From Moniliella sp. 'wahieum' (lineage: Eukaryota > Basidiomycota > Moniliellomycetes > Moniliellales > Moniliellaceae): 64,000 nt of DNA. Position numbers and translations under genes: made by a program. The stretch spans positions 1 to 64,000 of the forward strand of contig RSEE01000038.1 of the NCBI GenBank assembly GCA_003971905.1. The letters are read 5' to 3'. Below the pieces are notes generated by a model. The model was not told the DNA's origin and searched no databases. It was given only the letters and a program-made list of their open reading frames with translations. The first letter of the stretch is position 1. Every line of letters begins with the position of its first letter. Positions 22,463-32,772 of this stretch are shown here, piece by piece.

Positions 22463-25268
22463 GGCGGCGGGAAGAGGTGGTGTGGGTGGGAAAGCGGGTG
22501 GACCGAGCGCCGTCTGGCGTAAATAGCCAACGCAGCCACGATCCTCCGCAGCCGAAACTGCAGATTCACATTCCGCCAGCGGGCGGAACAACGACTGAGG
22601 GCTAACCCTAATGCTCCGCGTGACCCCACTGGTTATCTGCGCCCTGCTCCACCTACTCCACCTCATCGATCATCGATCATCGGCTTCTTCATCTGGGACC
22701 ACTAATAGTCTCGATGTACGGATCACTAACCATTCATCTCATATGTGTGAAGGCAACGGAGGCAATAAAACCCCCATCCCACGCTAAAGAAGGGAAAACA
22801 TGATGATGTCCATTCGGAACAGCGTCCACAACTGTGGCAGAGGACAACCTATATTTCAACCGCGCTCAATGAGACCTGGATACTCTGGAGGGTGATGCAA
22901 TCGCAAGTAGTGGTGGTGGTGGTGGTCCTAAAGCCAGCCGAAACGCTACATATAGGAACATCAAGCCGCCAGTCGCCACCAGGGGCTAGGGTGCGGGACA
23001 AGGAAAACAGAGAAGCGAGAGACAACAACGGACTCCTAAGCCTGAGAGGGACTGAAGGACGTCGACCAAAACACACGAGCCACCCGCGGTTGCTCAACAA
23101 CGCTATTCGGAAATGACCTCCGTGGTCGCTGTTGTTTCCTTGCGGATTTATACTTGGGGTATTCCTATGGCGGTGTATTATTATTGCATCGGGTGTAACG
23201 GTGTGGCCTCCCGGGCGATGACAACCTCGCCCGATGGGGGCAAAGGGGAGCCAGCCCTCTGACTCGTCACGCGTCAGGCAAGGGACCAGTCGTAGGCCCG
23301 AAGCGCGAGCTTCGTACCAATAAAAGAGACGTCCTCCCCTCTGCCTTCCCAGCGATAGCGTTCCTAAGCTGAGTCCTGGAGCAGGCGGCGCTGAGGGTGG
23401 ACGTAGGACAAGACGGAGTTTTTGCGCAGACTCTTCTAGTCGCCAGTTACACTATTCTGTTTTTGGAAGAACACACTCTGTGTGATTGAGTTACACGCAC
23501 ACGTCGTCGATTGTGCCCAACTGCTTTATGAAGAGCGAAGAAGAACTTTATGGAGTTGCGCCTCTTTTGCCCAAAAGCCGAGTGATTTAATCCCTTCTTT
23601 GTTGGCCCTCACATGCAGCTGCCACCGGAGCACATATATGCGCGCCGCACAGAGAAAGGACGCATGTTGATATGCCCGCTGATGCGCGCATTAGACACAA
23701 AACAACTCCCACAATAATGGAGGGAAAAGTTAAAACAATGATACGCCTTTCCTGAGGTTCTGAGGCCTGAGACCAGCTCAGGCGTTCGGGTCTAAGGCTC
23801 CGGCCTTATACTCTGAGTCTGAGTGTCTCCTGGGCTCGATGACTTGCTCCCTACCGTGCCAAAATGTTACGGATTGTATCTCACGCGCGTGTTGTGTAGT
23901 AGGGTGCCATGCGTGTCATCGGTGGTGAAGCTTGCAGCGAAGCGTCAGAGTGAGAAGTCACTAGTCACACCGGGTATGGAGTGTGGACAGTGCGGAGAGA
24001 CGGCGTGAGAGATCTCTGTGAGAACTGGTTTCGCACAAAAGACACAGACCGCGGCGTCGCGTGCAATGGCTACGCGGGTTATGAATCACCGGTCACCATA
24101 GAGAAGACGGTCGGTGATCGAGGTGATCGATCTTCGACAGTCTCTCCATTGTTGGTCCCGGTCCTCCCGCTCAGCGCGCTCACCGGTCAGTACGGTCGGT
24201 ACTCGTACTCAGGACTGCTAGTCATCGAAGTCATCATGACATCATACATCAGTACTCAGTAACTCAGTATTCAACGCATGAGTGGCGCAGCGCTCAGCTC
24301 GTGCGCTCAACGCGCGGCGTGCACAGCACAATCAACACGATTGACACTAGCACCAGCACAGTGTCATGGCGTTCCAGGGGTAATGTTTTTACTTGGCTCG
24401 TTCTGAGCAGGGTGGATGACCTCGATGGCAAGGGACCATTGAATATTGAATGGGCTTGAAGAGAGTGCGTGAGTGCTCGGGCGAGCCGGTGATCGACAGG
24501 GAGACCTCCTGAAGCCTGAGGCCCTGAGAGTTGAGATTGAGATTGGAAGTGGGTGGTCTGGATGTCTATTACACCACAGCAGTGTTTATCGATTATCGAT
24601 TAACGCCAAACGTTCGGCGTTTATTCGCACGTCTACCTAGTCCCGTGTTTACATGTTTGCAGTGTGGCGGGCGGGTGGGAAGGGGAGAGGACCGAGACGG
24701 TATCGCGTCTGTGGTGCACTGCTTTGTTGGCTCTTGCAACACATAATTCCCCTGTGCTCCTCTGAGGTCTGAGATCAGGGATGTTGTGATTATTGGGGGC
24801 GTGGCGCTCCTAGTACGTGCTCCTTCTCGGGGCGCAGGCCAGGATCTCGGTAGTAGCTCAGCTGTGGCAGGAAGCACCAGGAAAGGGCACGCTATCGCTG
24901 TGTATCGGTGTGTGCCAGGGTGTGTTTGTTTGTGGTGTGGGCTGTGGCCGCGAGTGGGCATTGCATGGGTATACACTGGCCCCTGGAACTTGACGCTTTG
25001 GACTGAAGCTTGAAGCTTGAACGTTACGTTGAACGTTGAACTTCAACCTTCACCCTTTGTTCTGCCATCGCCACCCCTTTTGTGCTCTCGGGCAAGCTCC
25101 GCGCCGGACTCAGGCGTGTGCTGGACGATAGTGCTGCCGCGGTGGGTGACACTGTCGGCGCCTGCGTACAGTCAGTCAACTGACGTCGAGTTGAACGTTG
25201 ACCCTGATCCACCCAGTACCCACCCCCGCTGTCCGCTTGAAGCTGGAGCTCGAGCTTGACCCCTTTAG
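22463..25268. other. 2.8 kb gene-poor region between SKP1 and the kinase
   Basis: Nothing here is convincingly coding. Contents in order: the SKP1 promoter with ATCGATCATCGATCATCGG at 22665-22683; a solo-LTR-like repeat at 22867-23099; a weak second LTR-like candidate near 23194-23451; further ATCGAT words at 24113-24132 and 24588-24605; and TTGAACGTT words at about 25018-25045 and 25190 just upstream of the kinase. CCTGAGG-type words recur near 23755-23785 and 24510-24530. Confidence 0.5.
22867..23099 (+). repeat. solo LTR-like fossil, copy A
   Basis: About 233 bases share roughly 80 percent identity (by eye) with 31308-31538. Both contain GGGTGATGCAATCGCA, then AGTGGTGGTGGT, GTCGCCACCAGGGGCTA and a shared end GCTCAACA. 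The flanks of the two copies are unrelated. Imperfect flanking words (GCGCT before, ACGCT after) may be a decayed target duplication. The copy looks older than copy B. Confidence 0.6.
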
Positions 25269-28200
25269 TTGGCAGCCCACCACCCCGACTGGATTCCCTT
25301 TCATTGCTATCAGCCGATCCGGGATGGCTTTTGCCCCATTCCAACCAGCCCGCCGCACCCAACTCCGGGTCAGACGGCATCCTCAACCACTGCCTCCCAC
25401 ACGCGCCGCCCCTCCCTCCTCAGCCTCGGTCATCGCCCGAGCGTCACGCGCGATCAGCAGCCACCACCACCTGCCACCCGGCCCGTCTCGGCGCAGGCAC
25501 AGACGCCCCCAACTACCATTACCTCTACCCCGTCGCCGCCTCCACCTCTATCATCAGCCCCTGTACAAATGCCCCACGCATCGGCAACCTCCCTGCCCAC
25601 CCAGGCCCGGGTCAAAGTTACAGTCAAAGCCAGTCGCCGCCCGCCACCACCTCCAACTGGCATTACTGGCCGTGCCGCTTCTCCAGACATGGGCGCCCCC
25701 CCGGCATTTACCAATGCTCACACCGTCCAACCTCCACCCTCCGCTTCCTCTCGCACTGCCCCAGAGGCTGTTGCTTCTACAGCCGAACGCCCCAAGCCAA
25801 CTACTCGATTGCAACGCGAGAAGAAACGCGAGTTCAACGACCCCCCCTTTGTGGGCCCGTGGAAGATTGGGCGTGTTAATCGGGACTGGAGCAAGTGGTA
25901 CGTTCTTTGCTCTCTTTTGTACCTGCCCCACCCTCCAGGAGCATGCATGTATGCTAACACTCCCTTGCTGCCCTCTTCCCAGGCCGGGTTCGCTTGGTCA
26001 ACCATGTCAAGACGGGAGCGAAGGCGGCTGTGAAGATCATCCCGCGTTATCAGTTGGCCTCAAAGCTGGCTGCCAGCGGGTCCGGTCCCGAGGTTCAGAA
26101 ACGACTCCAGCAGATGGAAATTGGCATTGAGCGAGAGATCATCGTCATGCGTCTCATCATGCACGACAATCTTCTTTCTCTGATTGACGTGTACGAGAAT
26201 GAGAAAGTGCTTTACCTGATTATCGAGTACGTCGAGGGGGGTGAACTATTTGACCACCTTGTCTCCTGTGGCCGTCTCGAAGTCGATACCGCTCGTGACT
26301 ACTTTCGCCAGATTATGTTTGGCGTCGACCATTGCCATTCCTTCAACATCTGCCATCGGGACCTCAAGCCTGAGAACCTGCTCCTGTCGAAGGATAAGCG
26401 CCAAGTTAAGATCGCCGACTTTGGCATGGCTGCCCTGCAGCATTCAGGCCGAATGCTGGAAACGTCCTGTGGAAGCCCCCACTATGCCTCGCCCGAGATT
26501 GTCAGCGGCAAGCGGTATGTGGGTACAGCTACCGACATCTGGTCCTGCGGTATCATTCTCTTCGCCCTTCTCTATGGTCGCTTGCCATTTGACGACCCCA
26601 GTATGAGTGTCCTTATGCACAAGGTCAAGGACGGGCATTTCGAATTGCCGCGCCACCCTCGCGATGAAGCTGCCAAGACTTGATTCGTCGTATGCTTGTT
26701 GTCGACCCGCGCAAGCGGTACACTATGATGGAGATCTTTCACCATCCTTGGTTTACCAATTATGGGCGCCTATCGTCCACCAACCCTGTACCAATTGTGG
26801 CCGACCACGGCCCCATCGACTTTCCTCCGCTCTGGGAGGACGACATCTTCCGTGGCCTCACTTATCTCTTTCAAGGTTACAGCAAAGAGAAACTCAAAGC
26901 CGAGTTATGCTCGCTCGAAGACACTCAGCCCAAGCGCTTCTATCGTCTTTTGCTCAAGGATCAACTTGCGGCCGAAGAAGAGGAAGACGATGATGATGGA
27001 GAAGACCTTGTTAGCGCTTCATCCAATGGCTCAGCTGGCGCCCCGCACCCGATCTGTCATCATCCGGGGACTGGACCTACAATTCCAAGGCACCTACCGC
27101 ATCGACTTTTGACACGACTGTCTCCTTGCCAGACACAAGCGCTCTTGCCCCCGCCCCCGATTCCACGAACAAGGCGGCGGCCGGTGCAACTCCTAGTGGT
27201 ATGGTGGCCCCGCTTACCTATGGTATGACCCTCAAGGGGCCGATGTGGCTGCGGACGCATTAGCATCGCTGCAAGCCTACACCATCCGTCAAGGCCACGG
27301 ACGGACCTCTTCGGTCGCCGCATCCTCACCCGCTGCACCTTTGTCAGCAGCATACCTTGACGCTCAACGAAGTACACCCATTACCGCACCGTTCTCCCCT
27401 CAAGCCACCTACCGATCCAACTTCTCCAGTGCTGGTCCAGGTTCCATGATGGACCGCCCTCTTTCGGTTCATCGTTCGTCCCTTGACACGCCTATTACCC
27501 GTCCCTTGGCTAGCCGTGCGCCTATCCCTTCCACCTTGATGCAGGAGAAGACCGCCCAAGCCACCCCCCTCACTCGTACGCCCGGCGGTACCGCAAGTCC
27601 CCTAACCCCGCGCCTTCGGTCCCCGACGTGGGGGATCATGCAGCGGTGCAACGCTTCTTCCAAGAAGTGGCCGCAGAGCTGGCTCTGATCCGTGCAGAGG
27701 GGGGCGATTCTGAGCGAACGAATCGGCTTCAAACCAGGGTCGAGAAGGCAAAGAACCAGGGTTGGCACTCAGCCTCGGGACCAAGCAGTAGTGGCTTGCA
27801 CAGCGGTGCACCGTTGGCCCCCAGAGCTGCCCCGCCTCAACAAGTTGCTTCACCCGTCTACGACAGCCCGCCCAGCCCAAAGACCAAGCCATCAACTGTC
27901 TCTTCTCCGATTACTGGGAACTTGCCGATCTCCTCCAATGTCGCATACTATGGGGTGAATCCACCTAGTTCGAGCCGGCGGGCGTCGTTGAGTAACGCTA
28001 CCAGTCATGGTCGTTCGGGTGGTTTCACACCGCGAAGCGATCGCTTCCAAGATGCAGATGAGGACGAATTGGAGCAAGAGCATATTGATGAGTCGACGAA
28101 TACAGGCTCCTTCCCCTTTGGTGCCCGGCTTCAGTTCGGTCTGCTCATTCCCCCGCCTTGCGTCGACCAAGCGAAACTGCAACGGCCCTGATCGAGGGCA

Positions 28201-29464
28201 GGGCAAGTGCGCTGGGCGCCTTGGAACCGAGCTATCTGTCCAACGCCCCGTCTTCCATCGCCCCTTCTGCCCTGAGCATCCGCAGTGCTACCAACAGTCC
28301 CTACAGCCCCATCACCCCTGGTCTCACACCCACCTCTCCGCTTGGCCTCACCCCAACCCTGAATGGAGTTCAAGTCGAATGGACTGGGCAGAGACCCGAA
28401 GGCATTGGCCGAGTCGCACATGCGCCGCATCCCTGCCCCGATGCACAAGGTTTCTGCACCCGAGCTGTCCCTGTCGTCTCGTACGAGCCAGAGTCCCCAC
28501 TTTAGGATCGCAGGTCTTATCCAACACCTCAGTCGGTCCGACACGCATGTCGTCGCGCAGCGTGATGGGTCGTTCAAGTGCCAACTTTGTAGGCAGCCCC
28601 ACCGTGGCCAGTCCTGCGTTAGTCAGTCCTGCACTCGAGATGGCCACCACTCCGAATGCTTTGATGGCCAGCATGGGTTCGAATGTGGCGGGTCCTACCA
28701 ACATTGGCATGGGTGGTTCCCTTGGCCGGACTACCGGTAAGGACACGCCCACGAACGTTCTGGGCCTCGACCCTCAGCCTGCGCCGCCGGCCAGCCGCCC
28801 CGGCTCACGGATGCAGTCTCGCCCCCCTCAGCTGCCAGCGCTCTCCCTCCGCCTGTTGCGCTCTCGGCTAGTCGACCACCCAGTGTCAAAGCAGGGCCGA
28901 CGGTGCCGCTGTCCAAGCCAAAGAAGAAGCCAAGCCTGACTCGGTTGCAACAACGCAACCCTGGCTTGGCCCTTCGCATTCCCGGTTACAAGGACAAGGA
29001 CGATTCTGCCCCTTCTTCGGCTGTGCCCAACACGCCAGCGGACAGCAAGAGCCTGCAGAGCCCCCGCCAGGCTTCCTGGTTCGGCAGCATCTTTAACTGG
29101 AAACCTTCGGCTTACACACTCTACTCCTCGGCGCCCCTTGTGCAAACCAAGCAAACCTTGGTGGCGCTCCTATCCCAAATGTGCTCGGTCACAGAGGTGA
29201 GTGCGGCTGTGCCCCGTCCTGGATCGGTTGTGCTCAAGGGGACGGTATCCCGTGCTCGCAAGGCCGTCCGATTCCGCGCCGAACTGGTGCCGCTAAGTGG
29301 GGGTGCCAATGGGTCGCCTCTAGACGAGGGAGCTGGGAGCGAGGCATCCATCGGGCGCGTTGGTCTGCATCCGCCTCCAGCATGAGCGTGGATCGCATAC
29401 AACGCTCAAATCCCTCCATCTCTCCCTTCGACAACAGTGGACGTTGGAGCCGGCGGCCGCATAA
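25269..29464 (+). CDS. Nim1/Gin4/BRSK-type serine/threonine kinase
   Basis: A long CAMK-group kinase of the type that controls morphogenesis and mitotic entry in fungi (Gin4/Hsl1/Cdr2; BRSK in animals). A Pro/Ser/Thr-rich N-terminus leads to VGPWKIGR and, after one lost base, the P-loop IGTGASGRV. An 85-nt intron (25898-25982) splits that loop. AVKII, HRDLKPENLLL (about 26360), DFGMAAL (about 26420) and the T-loop SCGSPHYASPEI (about 26470) are intact. A UBA-like or AID-like helical region follows the kinase domain (FRGLTYLFQGYSKEKL). The long middle part is Ser/Pro-rich and disordered. The C-terminus (SWFGSIFNWKP, about 29080; then VRLVCIRLQHERG after a slip) resembles a KA1 membrane-binding domain and stops at 29464. 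At least five frame slips are present. The exact start is uncertain. Confidence 0.92.
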
Positions 29465-30366
29465 TCTCCACCCCCATCTTTTCTCTCTTCAGGCAAGGAG
29501 GGAAGGCCTTTGCGCTCTCCTGAAGCACTGCCCCTCCCCCCGTCAAACACACACAGCCTACCATGAAGTTCTATGCCCCGACCCTCATATCCACATCACC
29601 TGTGCTATGCTTGCCATGTTCGCTTTCATTCTTCTTTGCCCTACCAACACACCGTGTGAAGCGTGCGCTCCCCATACCTTTACTGGCCCTTGCTGGGGGC
29701 CAAATAAGTTGGCCACAGACACTGGTGCTTGGTCTACGGTTCAGCCTATATGTTGGATTTTTTCGTCTCTCTCTTTGCTTTGTCCCGTGCACCTGCCCCA
29801 GCTACGCTACTCCCGTTCTGGTTGGCGGTACTGAGCTTATGGCGTTTCTCTACGTTTTGTGCTTTTCATTGGTTTCTTTTATCCACTTGCCACTCAGTTT
29901 GCCTCTGCTGCTACTGCTGGCGGTTGCTTTTCCTTCATGTTCTTGCGCTTTTGTCATTGCACTTTTGGAACCACTAGTTTCGTTTTCGTATTTGGGGGGT
30001 TTCGTCTTACCCGCGCAGAAGCGTTGTTCGTCCATCCTCCCCTTTTTTGATTGTCTTCGGAGCCTCGAAAGAATGTGTGAAGAAGCGGTTGTATCCCGCC
30101 CTTTTGGTATTGGATATGTTGACCCGAATCGACTGCAGAGGGACAGAGGACAGTTTCAGTAGCCCAAACTCTTGGCCCGCTGACCCACACTTGATATATG
30201 ATGTCGTATCCGCGAGTATGCGTCGTTGCCCTTGAACAGGGGATCAGTACTCAAGCGTACATATGGCCCTTGGTACCCCCCGGCCCTCTGGTCTCGATCT
30301 CAACCCTGAACCTTCTGGCATCGACTAAACCAACCACGCGTGGGCTCGACAGGTCACAAAACCCTT
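29465..30366. other. kinase 3' region, pyrimidine-rich
   Basis: A strongly T/C-rich 3' flank of the kinase gene. It contains a long open frame from 29563 to 30162 of hydrophobic, low-complexity character that I read as chance. No other feature is seen. Confidence 0.5.
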
Positions 30367-30555
30367 TTACCGAGCCTTAGTACGATTGACGAACTTGAGT
30401 ATCACAACTGCGTATGCTTTTTTGGAAAAGAACACTGGTAGTACGTGGGGATAAAGGAGAGCCAAAAGGAGCGCAATAGAGACGTAGTTGAAAGCCACCA
30501 CTGTGGAGAACCATTCCGTCCGGGGCTCCACCATGTCTTGCCCCCAAAGAGACAT
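30367..30555 (-). CDS. small putative membrane protein ORF
   Basis: A 62-codon frame starts MSLWGQDMVEPRTEW and has one long hydrophobic segment (STVVAFNYVSIALLLALLYP) followed by FFSKKAYAVVILKFVNR. The charge pattern fits a single- or double-pass membrane protein. I do not recognise a family, and there are no clear splice sites upstream. It could also be chance coding in an AT-richer intergenic region next to a tRNA gene. Confidence 0.25.
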   Translation of the reverse strand: MSLWGQDMVEPRTEWFSTVVAFNYVSIALLLALLYPHVLPVFFSKKAYAVVILKFVNRTKAR

Positions 30556-30831
30556 CTCAGTCACAAGCGATTTGCTCTCTTCAGCCAAGTAGAGGAGATG
30601 AGCGAAGCAGCATTCGGTTGTTTTGCCAAATGCCGGGATCAATCCAGGAAACAAGAGCGTTCGCTCTCTCGCATTTCGTTTGTTTCGTTCCCGCATGACG
30701 CTCTTTTTCCAGTGCTCGGTGGGCATAGACTAGTGCACTGGTGTCAGCGGTAGGTGTAGCGTGAAAATTATAATGCGGCATTCAAATTGGTTGCACTATA
30801 TGAATTTTGGAATGGTCATTGATTACGAAAC

Positions 30832-30938
30832 TTCCCCGTAGCTCAATTGGTCAGAGTTTGATGCTTATATCATGCTGTATTCAAAAGCTGGATAGGCGGT
30901 GTACTTCACGGTTCCGAGTTCGAGCCTCGGCGGGGAAA
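30832..30938 (+). tRNA. tRNA-Ile (anticodon UAU) with intron
   Basis: The acceptor stem TTCCCCG (30832-30838) pairs with CGGGGAA (30931-30937), followed by discriminator A. The D arm is GCTC...GAGT, the T arm CCGAG-TTCGAGC-CTCGG. The anticodon loop reads CTTATA, giving UAU, and an intron of about 33 nt follows position 37, the canonical site. The 3' side of the anticodon stem (CTTCA) pairs with TGATG with one T-T mismatch, which might be a base error. A TTTT run right after the gene (30939-30942) fits a polymerase III terminator. Intron-containing tRNA-Ile(UAU) genes are also known from yeast. Confidence 0.85.
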
Positions 30939-31307
30939 TTTTGCCCCTTAGTCTGGATTTCTTTTTTGGCTACATTGGCTGTGAAAGGGCTTGCAATATG
31001 TCGATGCGAGGTATTACACACTCTTAAGATAACCCACCCACTCTTCTATGCTGGAATTGTATACAGCGCTTCAACTCTTTCGGAGGGGGGCTTCTTGGCT
31101 GGATTTTGGATAGCTAAGGGCTAGCTTCTCATGTCCCTCACGTTCGGGTGGATCGTTTTCCCTCTTCTTTATTTTTATCTCCCTCCCTTTTCCCATGCAA
31201 GCGCCTCGTTCTTGCAGGACTATATACAGTGGGTAATATCTAATGAACATGCAACGTTGTGAGCAGGATGGATGTGGTTTGGATAACGCAAAAGAAAATC
31301 TACATTG
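30939..31307. other. spacer downstream of the tRNA
   Basis: These bases lie between the tRNA gene and solo-LTR copy B. After the TTTT terminator I see no coding or regulatory signal. Confidence 0.4.
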
Positions 31308-31538
31308 TGATGAGACCTGGAGTCCAGGTGGTCCTCGAGGGTGATGCAATCGCACTAGTGGTGGTGGTAATGGTCTAAGCCAACCAGCAACGCCTACTGA
31401 GGAACACCAAACAGCGAGTCGCCACCAGGGGCTAAGCTGCGGAACAAGGAAAAACAGGAGAGAGAAAACAACGGAACTCCTAGGCCTGAGGAGGAACTGA
31501 AGGGACATTGGCCAAAGCACGAGCCACCTGGCTCAACA
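31308..31538 (+). repeat. solo LTR fossil, copy B
   Basis: The 231-bp repeat starts TGATGAGACC and ends GCTCAACA, so it has TG...CA ends. It is flanked by a perfect 5-bp duplication CATTG (31303-31307 and 31539-31543). This is the signature of a solo LTR left by LTR-LTR recombination of a retrotransposon. It matches copy A at 22867-23099 but not the LTRs of the copia element at 38.8 kb, so it belongs to a different family. It lies 370 bases downstream of a tRNA gene, a common landing zone for such elements in fungi. Confidence 0.75.
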
Positions 31539-31656
31539 CATTGCAGTTGCTAGAAGATGGAAGGAGGATCTGACACGTAGAGAGCTTTTATGTCCCAACG
31601 CGACAAGACTTTGTTCGGACGAGACCCAGTTGATGCATAACGAGGAGTTCAGTTGA

Positions 31657-32155
31657 TCAAGCGACTACCTTGCCGACAATGTTGTACCGCTATCGGACAC
31701 CATGACATGGCGTTCCATCATCAGTCTCCGTCGTCCAAGAAGGTTGAGTCCAATTAAAGAACAGATACATACCTTGGTGTAGTAGGCCAGCCAGTCGTTC
31801 AGGACCTTCATCTCCTTTTCTGTAAGGGCCGAATAGTCCGCAATGGCGTCATCAGGGTTGAGCGACGACTTGCCGAGTGCAGCACTGGCGTCCTTGCCGC
31901 AAACACACTGTACCTTTGCCTGCCGTACATCTCCCGGCGCGGTGACACATCAAAGACCAGCCCTTGATTGCCACATACACTGGCAAGTTGGGCTCGGCAC
32001 CATTGTACTTGGCCAACTCACGAGAGATGGGATCGTCCTTGGGCGGGCTGTGGACACAGAGATGAGCACGTCAGTGAGAGCAGGATGAGCAAGCCAAGGA
32101 TGAGTCGAGGAGGCATCGCAGCTTACTGCGTGGGCTTGGTCTGCGGCTCGAGCAT
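31657..32155 (-). CDS. DAP1: DAP1-type cytochrome b5-like heme/steroid-binding protein (MAPR family)
   Basis: Dap1/PGRMC1 proteins bind heme and support cytochrome P450 enzymes of ergosterol synthesis. Exon 1 (32155-32127) encodes MLEPQTKPTH; the ATG is the first after an upstream in-frame stop. Intron 1 is 32126-32048. Exon 2 (32047-31773) holds PISRELAKYNG, VYVAIKG and VFDVSPRREMYG, the heme-pocket region, then VFAGKDAS, ALGKSSLNPDDA and EKEMKVLNDWLAYYTK. Intron 2 is 31772-31690. Exon 3 (31689-31657) ends RYNIVGKVVA-stop, the usual family C-terminus. Two single-base losses are seen in exon 2. There is little room for an N-terminal membrane anchor, so the protein may be soluble or peripheral. 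It is divergent from the annexin gene. Confidence 0.94.
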
Positions 32156-32772
32156 AGTGCCTGGTTGGTCGGTGGTGTGGAGGTGGGGTTTTCAGCATGA
32201 GGCCTCTGAGCATGTCCGGCGCCACGCGCCGACTGCGCAGCCACTGCTCCAGCCGAGCAACGGTGGACAGCCAAGCCGGGGGTCACCGGTCAGCTGACCG
32301 GGGTCACCGGCGCTCACCGGGCAGCATGGCAACACCCCCCGCCTGCGGCAGTGTGCGATGGGCCGCGCACGTGACGGTTGCTGGCACCGACAGCACGATG
32401 ACGTCAGGCGGCATGCGTGCAGCTCCAGCGGTGCGCTGCCGTGTGCTGGGCGGGGATGTGAGACGCGGATGTGCGGTGTGGATGTGACGCGGGGACGCGT
32501 GACGCGTGACGGCGGCACGGCAGCGACTGGGGGGCTGGCGGGGGAAGAATGATGGATGATGCATGATGGTCAGGCCGTCGCGCTGGGTGTCGGCCATGTC
32601 CGACTGGGGCACCGCCGCGCACACAGCAGCCGAGGGCAGCGCACAGCCCCATGCCAGCAGCGGAGAAGGGCTGCGGCGCGTCGGCAGCGTGTACTTAAGA
32701 ACTTAGACCCCCCGATGTGTCCCCAGCCCCGCTTCCCTCGGCCATCCTCCGCTTCTGCCAAACACACCGCCC
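32156..32772. promoter_or_regulatory. divergent promoter between DAP1 and annexin genes
   Basis: A 617-bp region rich in short repeats. GGTCACCGG occurs at 32281-32289 and 32302-32310, with a variant just after, and between them lies a perfect 16-bp palindrome CCGGTCAGCTGACCGG (32286-32301). Near 32495-32515, ACGCGT words (MluI-box type) occur twice in GACGCGTGACGCGTGACG. The words look like binding sites, but which factor uses them is unknown. Confidence 0.5.

Noticed and set aside
23194-23451. Third solo LTR with TGTAAC...GTTACA ends
   Set aside because: The inverted ends and an AATAAAA are suggestive, but the flanks (TCGGG and CTATT) are not a target duplication and I see no second copy.
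4561-28940. Programmed frameshifting as explanation of the many frame slips
   Set aside because: Slips occur at many unrelated sites in housekeeping genes, without a shared slippery sequence, and usually fit a missing base in a run; read error is far simpler.
29563-30162. 200-codon hydrophobic open frame downstream of the kinase
   Set aside because: The region is pyrimidine-rich, so hydrophobic codons arise by composition; it fits a 3' UTR better than a gene.
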